From Circinella minor (taxonomy: Eukaryota > Mucoromycota > Mucoromycetes > Mucorales > Lichtheimiaceae): a DNA stretch of 64,000 bases. The translations under genes and the position numbers were made by a program. The first letter of the stretch is position 1. Each line of letters starts with the position of its first letter. The stretch spans positions 1-64,000 of the forward strand of contig JAEPRB010000038.1 in the NCBI GenBank assembly GCA_016758965.1, read 5' to 3'. Below are positions 57,229 to 64,000 of the stretch, piece by piece. Under the pieces are notes generated by a model. That model was not told where the DNA came from and ran no database searches. It saw only the letters and a program-made list of their open reading frames with translations.

Positions 57229-58451
57229 GAGCGTTGGTGTTAGGGGGGGAAAGATAATAAAATAAAAGTTTAAAGAGTTTGGCTATTACTATAAATGGCT
57301 ATTTTCTCAAAAAAGTGATGAATAGCGGGAAAAGCCAGTGAAGTTACTTTTTTGCCAAAAATACTATTCAGCTATATACTAAAAAAAGAAAGTGACACAT
57401 AACCACTAAAATTTTTAGAAGTAACCCCGCCTTTTTTTTTATACTGTTGTGATATGCTCACCAGCTTTAAGGCTCTTATTATTATCAAATTAATTAGCTT
57501 CTAGAAAACATACACACAAATATAGATATAATTGAATACATCTACTATGTACTTTTATATTATATGTAGACAAAGTATTTTATTAAGCAAAAAGTTTGTT
57601 TTCTTCTTATGTTTTTAGAATTCCATTTATTAAAGAGGAAATGTTATTAAACAACAAAAGGAGAAACATGAGAAACATGAGAAAAGAAGTCCGGTGTCAA
57701 TGATCTGATATAATTAATTAAAGTCAAAGGTTCAAATGGCTTAATAGGTAGAGCGTTTGCATAATTCATTGCCTTATTGAATAGTTAAATGATTGAATCC
57801 AGTAAAAAGAAAGGTTTTGCTTTAAGACTTTGATTTTTTTTTTGGCGCTTCTTTTGTTTTATGCAACTTTATATATTGAGATTCTTTTTCATCATATATA
57901 GCAACATAATTCTTTATTTAATTAATAATGATATTAGTAATGTCAGTATTGTACTGTATACTGCTTCATATATGTATTTAAGGCAATAATATAGTGACTC
58001 TAGAACTAATAACTTGTGAATTAAAATGTATCAAAAGATTAATTTAAATATGTTTTAAAACAAATTGGGAACAACAAAATAATATATATAATGTACTATT
58101 TAAAATCAAGCTATTTTAAACCAAGGCGATACGTAGCAAAGAAACACTCAATATAGTTATTATTGCTGGCCAAAAAAAGGGTTCAAATATAATGACCGAA
58201 AATGACGAGAAACAGTTGATAGTAATTATTTTTTCTTTTTTTCTTAAGCACATATGTAAACTACCGCAAGAATAGTAGTACTGCAAAAATGATTTAATAC
58301 TGCAAACTACTGCAAACTACCGCAAGCAGTACCGCAAAGCACCTTTTATAGTTAGTAATGTTCGGTAAATCCGGTCAGTTGTGCGGATATTTTCCAATGT
58401 TGTCCGACTACTACTGCAAAAAAGTACTGCATTTGCAGTACTGCAAAATTA

Positions 58452-58794
58452 AAGGTACCCTTATAATTCCCAATAGGTACATTGTAGATCATTCACGGTT
58501 CATGAAAAGTGGTATATGGTTAATTATAAAAAAAAAGAAAGTGGACAATTAAGTTTATCAATACGTACTTATCTTGATTTCGAATATTCACGTCAACTAT
58601 GCAATGAAGTACATACTTTTAATTTTCAGTATAAGTATCTCTGATCACACACGTACTCTTAAGCAAAATCGTATGTAGAGACCATCAGTACCATCATTTT
58701 TATTACTATTGGGGTAATAGTTATGGCTATGACTATCATCATCTCAAACAAGACTTCTAGATTCATAAGAAGTCGCCTTGCAAGAAAGAGATTT
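58452..58794. other. Spacer between two transposons
   Basis: AT-rich sequence with no supported gene. Confidence 0.5.
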
Positions 58795-58803
58795 ATTTAA
58801 TAT

Positions 58804-59626
58804 GGGAAACACGAAAAAAGGTGTACAATCAAAAAGGTGTACTTTTTCAAATCCCGCAATAGCAATCATAGAAAAGGTGTACATTGGGTTTGAGAGCTTG
58901 ATAGTATACCAGATGCACTTTTCTATACAATATGTTAAAGCAATTTTTTTTTTCAAATCATAATATTTGTTGTGGTCAACTAATATAATTAATACAAAAA
59001 AAATATTGATTATTATTAATATACTGAAAAGTAGTACTATATGCTTTATTAGTTATATAAGAAAAAGACAGCAAATAAAACTATGCTAAAAACACACTGG
59101 TCATTTTTATAGCAAACATACAATCACACATTATATTTATATTTTATTTAATGAACTATTATGCTTAAAATATTGCCAATTTTATAGACATTGTCTTCAT
59201 TATAGATATATTGATTCTTACAAGAGTCCTGGCCATTAATGTTTGATTCTCTTTCACAATTTTGAAATAGAAGTCATTTATTTATCCCTTTATTTTTAAA
59301 GATTTTTATGCTGTTTATTCTATTATATTTGTATCTATCTTGTATTTTATAAATTGCTAAATGACGCTTATACCAATTGTCTCATGAGGCTCTGTTTCAA
59401 ACTTTTTTTGGAAAAAAGTAATGTATTTTGACATTATTGTAATTATATAGTGATAGTTTGAGATTCGAGTATTTCGTGTGTTTCAGGAACGAAGTAAAAA
59501 AAAGTGCACTTTTTCATGTAGAAAAAAGTGTACTTTTTTCCTGCTATTCATACCGTGACTCTGTTTGCTATGTCGCTCTTTCAAAAAGTACACCTTTTTG
59601 ATTGTACACCTTTTTTAGTGACACCC
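58804..59626. mobile_element. MULE-like MITE with a perfect 9-bp target duplication
   Basis: This 823-bp element begins GGGAAACACGAAAAAAGGTG and ends (minus strand) GGGTGTCACTAAAAAAGGTG; the match then continues as TACAATCAAAAAGGTGTACTTTTT, giving terminal inverted repeats of about 50 bp with mismatches only near the tips. ATTTAATAT stands on both sides (58795-58803, 59627-59635), an exact 9-bp duplication. Nine bases and a GGG tip point to Mutator-like elements rather than hAT (8 bp) or PIF (3 bp). GTGTAC and GTGCAC motifs are repeated inside both ends. There is no transposase gene; open frames inside are short and unlike any protein. Confidence 0.7.
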
Positions 59627-59635
59627 ATTTAATAT

Positions 59636-60070
59636 GCAGAATTACAAGAATTTAGTAGACTGTAATCAATTAGAACAGATATGTAACTACAATCATCATC
59701 ATTGATTGAGAAGATAATCAATCCTTAAGAAAACCAGAAAGGCAAAAATATAATTCAAAATCAAATTACATAGTTCTTTTTGTGTATACATTTAGTGATG
59801 GTCGAGCAAGCGATCCCTATAAAAAAAATTATCTGTGATGAATCAATTTTCTTTTTTTGGTTGCCGAACATTATATTAGATGTGACTTAATTCCTTTTGA
59901 TGGTTAAAAAAGAACAGCGTGTAAACCTGTAAAAACTTACCTCACATTGGGGGGAAGGTGACGAAGAAATACAAAAAAAGTAACATTTTCACCTTTTTAT
60001 TTTTTCCGAATATATCCAAAATACCCATGGTTGGGGAAATATTGAGAACCGAATCAACATCCAATTGCCC
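59636..60070. other. Promoter-side DNA of the F-box gene
   Basis: AT-rich sequence. No gene is supported. Confidence 0.4.
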
Positions 60071-61872
60071 ATGCAAGACAAGAATCACCAATGGACTGAT
60101 TTCATTGTACAAAGTCCGTATGAAATCATGTGCAACATCGTCAGCAATCTTGATAATGATAGCGCAGCACGTTGCTTGGATGTATGTCGTATTTGGCGTC
60201 ATAAGTTACTAGACTGTCCTGATCCATGGAAATTCATGACCATTGATGACACAGTTGAAAATGATACATGGGAAAGGCATAAAATTATGCGACTCTTACC
60301 CAAAATACTATCAAAACATGTTGAGAAACTACGGGTGGTAACATTATCAAAGCATGTCAACCAAGAAATTTCACTAATCGAAACGGGTGATTTTTATAAC
60401 CTAAAATCACTTGTATTTGAATATAATGGTAAAGTAGCAATCGATATTTTTATTGCAAGGTACAATAAAAGATAGATCTTCCCCTACTAATATATAAAAT
60501 AGATGGTAATCCTTTTCTCAACTTGACTGGATCAATATACTCTGCTCTCCCTCATATTGCACATTCATTGACCGAATTAATACTCGATTTTCAAGCGTTT
60601 ACCGATATCTCATTTGATCATTTGTTGTCGATTTGTCAAAAGCTCGAGTCAATAAAACTGAGTGTTCGCTCGGTTACTACTGCCGCTACCGAACTGTTAC
60701 CGAAAATCAGACCGTCGGAAGAGCAGCACGTTTTATCATCACATTTAAGAAGGTTCGAACTTTCGTCACACTATCCAGTACACGTATCGAGCATCAAATC
60801 ACTCTTGTATCGGGCGCCTCACCTACACAGCCTGATATTACGGTGTCTTTTTGATAACGAAGACAATGATATTCTTTCAGCGCTAGAAAATCATTGCCCG
60901 GATTTGATGGAATTTAAAACAGGATACCTAGACCTATCATATGAGAACATAATTCATACTAACACTACTGACACTACAACAATATCAACTGAGACAGAGG
61001 AGATATCACTCTATAATAATGCCAATTCCATCACCAATAATACCCTGCAATTCCTGGAAATCAGTGAAGTACGCACTACAATACCGCTGTCCAGTCGATT
61101 AGCAAGAAGTTGTAACTCATTGAGAGTCTTGGGATTAAATATGGATCCAGATGGCAGCCGGCATAGTGACATAAACGACTGGCGGCCCCTCTCTTCATTC
61201 ATTATGAGCAACTTATCTATCCTGTATATACGGAATGGATGTCGAACATTTTATGAGCATCTACCCTTGATATTGCAACGCTGTCCATCTCTAAAGTCAC
61301 TCGAAATAGAGAATTATCAAGAATTTAATGTAGGATTTGAACTAGACGAGGCAATACGAGATGGATTATTTGATAGTATCGCTGGATTGGACAAATTAAC
61401 AAGATTAAGATTACGCAATTTTGGTATACACGGACAAGGATTTAAACGTCTACTGGAATCCCACCACTATCATACAATTAGAACAGTACAACAACAGCAG
61501 ACTCAACACTGCATTAGCGACAAATCATTGCGGTTGGAAGATTTACAAATCTATTACTGTGAAGGAATGGATGATTCTGTGTTGGAGCTGATTGGAACAA
61601 TATCCAGTCTTCGATCACTTACTATCTTATGCAATAATACTGACCAGATACATACTTCCATTGTAGCACGGTTTGCACAGTCAATTTCAGAAAATGTACG
61701 TCATCTGTTATATCTTGAACTGTGTGGATTAGTGTTGACGAAAGAAGCTGTGCAGAGCATTACTGAATGCAAAAATCTGAATACGTTGCATTTAAGAGCC
61801 ATAGCTGGACTTACCCTTGGACATGTTGAACTGTTAAGAAAGCATATCAGCAACGTGTATATCGAAAATTAA
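60071..61872 (+). CDS. F-box protein with leucine-rich repeats
   Basis: Two exons, 60071-60428 and 60503-61872, give 575 residues. The 74-bp intron starts GTAAAGT, has TACTAAT near its end and closes AAAATAG; the junction reads VFEYN-D-GNPFLNLTGS in phase, whereas the nearby GTACAA donor at 60460 would break the frame. The N-terminus holds an F-box (WTDFIVQSPYEIMCNIVSNL, then CLDVCRIWRHKLL), the Skp1-binding part of SCF ubiquitin ligases. LRR-like units follow: SLTELILDFQAFTD, KLESIKLSV, RLARSCNSLRVLGLNM, CPSLKSLEIENYQ, LDKLTRLRLRNFGI, SLRSLTILCNN, HLLYLELCGLVL, NLNTLHLRAIAGL. The substrate is unknown. I chose the ATG at 60071, the first in frame; no upstream ATG is in frame. Confidence 0.8.
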
Positions 61873-62233
61873 ATTATGATTCCATAATATAGATAATCAT
61901 ATGATACCAATATCTACTTTGTAGATCTAGGTTTTTTGTTTCAAAGCTATATATATTTTTATATACATACAATATAAATCATGAAGTTCATTTGACAATG
62001 TGATTCCATTGATTACATATAGTTGATCGCTTTCCGTTGTAAATAAATAGGACAGACAGATATGAGGAGTAGGGACTGACAATAATCTGATTTGGTATTG
62101 ATTCTTTTTTATTATGGAGACACAACAACATAATGTTTATAACGAGAGTAAATGTAATCATTTTCTTTCGTTAGTTAAGACGGGATATATGTGATTCAGG
62201 AATAATGATATTTTACTATTACTGCTGTTGACT
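61873..62233. other. Intergenic DNA between convergent genes
   Basis: 3' flanks of the F-box gene and the second P450. No gene is supported. Confidence 0.5.
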
Positions 62234-64000
62234 TCAATAGCGTTTTTGAACATGTACTGGTAACCCTCCTTTAATTGTTTCTACTACTCTAACATTGTAA
62301 TCGTTTTTTTGCTCGGGGTTACTAAAGGAAAATTTGTATCTTCGTACAAGTGTTATCAACACAACAAGGCCTTCCACGATTGCTAGTCTATCACCTATAA
62401 TATATAACAAATAGATATATATTAGTGTCTATTTGTATAATGTAGTAAAAATAAACACATTTAGAAATAATGTACTATACTTACCCAAACATGTACGTGG
62501 ACCAACATTAAATACTGGAGCTTGTCCTTTTGCCTCTTTATACAATGATCCATCTTCCAGAATCCATCGCTCAGGATTAAATTCGTGACAATTATCCCCC
62601 CATATTTTACTACACCGTGCTTGTGCATACATGTTCCAAGAAACAACATTTCCTTTTCGAATTACTGAACCATCTGGCCAAATATCATTTTCTACTGCAA
62701 CTCTCTGATTTATTGGAATTGGTGGATGCAGGCGAAGGGATTCATGAAGACTATATATTATCAATTTTTTTTGAAGGTTAGAGTTGTGGTATATACATAT
62801 GAAACGAGCTTCAAAAAAAACCAAAATTAATGATAATAAAGGTACATTACACTGCATGGGCATATTTCATGTTTTTGATAGTGTCAAACAGTTTAGTAGG
62901 ATCCAAATCTTCTTGATAGTTGGTGTCAGGAAAATAGTAGTCAATCTCTGCAAGCAGCTTGGCTTCCACAGTTGGATTTTTGATAATACTATACATTGTC
63001 CACGCTATAGACGCAGCTGTCGTTTCTCGACCAGCAGATATTGTACCAAGCATCATGTTACAGAGATCTTCATTACTGAATGATTCACCATGTTCATCTG
63101 TAGTGTTCATAAATTGTGATAACAAATCATCAAATTTTTTTCCATTTCGAACATCCTCTCGGCGCTCGGAAATAACATTGTTTGCAAACGTTTTCAGTTC
63201 GTCGTAGTGTTGCTGTATATGTTTGGTTTGGGGGTGAAATATAGTATTGATTATATCAATTATTGGCGTAAATGGATTCATATATAAATCCGCAATATGA
63301 TCCATGCACAAGTCAAAAGATTCGCCCAAAGGGACGACATCCTTCTCCGTCAATATTTGTAAATCTTTTCCAAACCCAATCCTATAAGAATCACACTAGT
63401 AAGAAAACAATCTAGACATATATAATTTAATACTATATTTGAGTGCATATGAGCAATACGTACTGTATAAAGGAGTTCATTGTAAATTTTAGCATCAATT
63501 CTTGTATATCAATAGATGCTCCAGTTGATGCATACTGGTCAAGAACCCGACGTGTAACAACTTTAAGATCTTTGACAAATACACGGTCAAAACATTTTTG
63601 AATATTTTTTGTACCAAAGACACGACTAGCAGTTTTACGATGGTATCTCCATTTGGCACCATCATTCACGAATAGACCGTCGCCACAAAATTTCTTTGTG
63701 CAATTTCTATTTTATAAAAAAAGTTATTCATACTGTGTATAAATTAGCTGGCTCTTCTTTTACACTATAATCTTACTTTAAATGGGTATCCTTGTTATAG
63801 TTGGTATAGTTTGCTTTTATTTCAAGTGTAGTGTATAACGCACAACTTATGATTAGCACTCGGTATGACATATTTTATCACTTTTACTTGTTCTTTTTAA
63901 TATAAAGAAAGTTTCTCACTTTTAAGTATATAGTTAATATTAACCGGATCAACTGTTGTAATCGTCGGTGAAATAAAAATAGCAGAAGTGATCCTATATA
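62234..64000 (-). CDS. Cytochrome P450, 5' end cut by the window edge
   Basis: The gene continues past 64000. Minus-strand exons read SPTITTVDPVNINYILKS (about 63990-63925), then NYTNYNKDTHLK, CGDGLFVNDGAKWRYHRKTA, and MTEKDVVPLGESFDLCMDHI. The I-helix is SAGRETTAASIAW, the K-helix ESLRLHPPIPINQR, then FNPERW and the haem loop FNVGPRTCLG, which ends in a 62485 donor. The last exon (62394-62234) gives GDRLAIVEGLVVL and the C-terminus PVHVQKRY, stop at 62234-62236. The AGRETTA helix and HRKTASRVF resemble the CYP52/CYP86 type that hydroxylates the omega end of fatty acids and alkanes, but the substrate is only inferred. It is only distantly like the P450 at 9869-12259. The membrane anchor is outside the window. 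Confidence 0.87.

Larger units (their letters stand above)
51966..57338 (-). mobile_element. LINE (non-LTR) retrotransposon, full length but inactivated
   Basis: On the minus strand: a 5' leader of about 110 bp, ORF1 (zinc-knuckle protein), ORF2 (endonuclease, reverse transcriptase, Cys/His end), a 3' untranslated part of only about 17 bp and an A18 tail (T run at 51966-51983). TGAAGTTAC stands directly outside both ends (51957-51965 and 57339-57347), a 9-bp target duplication that extends into shared T residues. That pattern is the mark of target-primed reverse transcription. The 5' end is not truncated, since the leader and ORF1 start are present. The layout resembles two-ORF mucoromycete LINEs such as those named Grem-LINE1, but I cannot confirm membership. 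Confidence 0.88.
51620..58449. mobile_element. TIR transposon, non-autonomous, interrupted by a LINE
   Basis: The left end (51620-51764) and the right end (58305-58449, inverted) match over about 145 bp with three mismatches by eye, starting ATTTTGCAGTACTGCAAATG. TA lies directly outside both ends (51618-51619, 58450-58451), giving a TA target duplication as in Tc1/mariner-type elements; a TAA/TTA reading is possible because the edge is AT-rich. TGCAGTA or TGCGGTA motifs recur many times in the terminal and subterminal DNA, as transposase binding sites often do. Taking out the LINE and one copy of its duplication leaves about 1,448 bp with no open frame, so it was non-autonomous before the LINE arrived. 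A tRNA-like scrap lies inside at about 57726. Confidence 0.75.

Noticed and set aside
57726..57805. tRNA-like sequence (TGGCTTAATAGG A-box-like and GATTGAATCC B-box-like)
   Set aside because: The D arm can form, but the anticodon and T stems do not pair and no acceptor stem is found. At most it is a decayed tRNA-derived scrap inside the TIR element.
51620..58449. A new class of TIR-bounded retrotransposon
   Set aside because: The LINE has its own 9-bp target duplication and A tail inside the TIR element, so two separate insertions explain the structure.
58744..58963. Two overlapping open frames at the left end of the MULE-like MITE
   Set aside because: They read through the inverted-repeat end and the target duplication, on opposite strands; they are chance frames.

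Overview
The window reads as nuclear DNA of an early-diverging fungus, most likely a Mucoromycota (Mucorales-type) species. It is very AT-rich, its genes carry many short GT-AG introns, and the conserved proteins (Raptor/Kog1, COP9 subunit 2, Vta1, beta-tubulin, eL39) are eukaryotic. No ribosomal RNA, convincing tRNA or CRISPR array was seen. Exon boundaries given here come from reading splice sites and checking phase by hand; they are models, not transcript data.

Layout. 1-8 kb: a coiled-coil protein of unknown function, decayed coding sequence on the minus strand, and the relic of a LINE reverse transcriptase interrupted by a small PIF/Harbinger-type MITE. 8.6-12.3 kb: a small secreted cysteine-rich protein and a complete nine-exon cytochrome P450 (minus). 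14.9-16.1 kb: an intronless KpsF/GutQ-type sugar-phosphate isomerase (minus). 17.5-27.8 kb: a housekeeping block with Raptor (minus), CSN2 (plus, divergent from Raptor) and Vta1 (minus, convergent with CSN2). 29.1-30.7 kb: beta-tubulin. 33.2-39.4 kb: an allantoate-permease-type MFS transporter, eL39 (minus, in three exons, start codon alone in the first) and a Ser/Arg-rich protein with an N-myristoylation-type start. 42.8-49.2 kb: a sugar transporter (plus) and a second allantoate-permease-type transporter (minus). 51.6-58.4 kb: a TIR transposon of about 1.45 kb interrupted by a 5.4-kb LINE with its own target duplication. 58.8-59.6 kb: a MULE-like MITE with a perfect 9-bp duplication. 60-64 kb: an F-box/LRR protein and a second P450 whose 5' end lies beyond the window.

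How it works together. The conserved genes serve growth control (TORC1), protein turnover (COP9 signalosome, F-box), endosomal sorting (Vta1), translation and the cytoskeleton. Three MFS transporters and two P450s form the nutrient and metabolism part. The intergenic DNA is a layered record of transposition: at least two separate nested insertions can be resolved to the base, and in one of them removing the insert restores the older reading frame.

I did not find a clearly new molecular system. The strongest items for follow-up are the LINE-inside-TIR nest with its TAATG stop-start overlap, the MITE-in-LINE junction, beta-tubulin with Tyr167 and Ala198 (both benzimidazole-resistance states), and the KpsF/GutQ isomerase in an organism with no known Kdo pathway.
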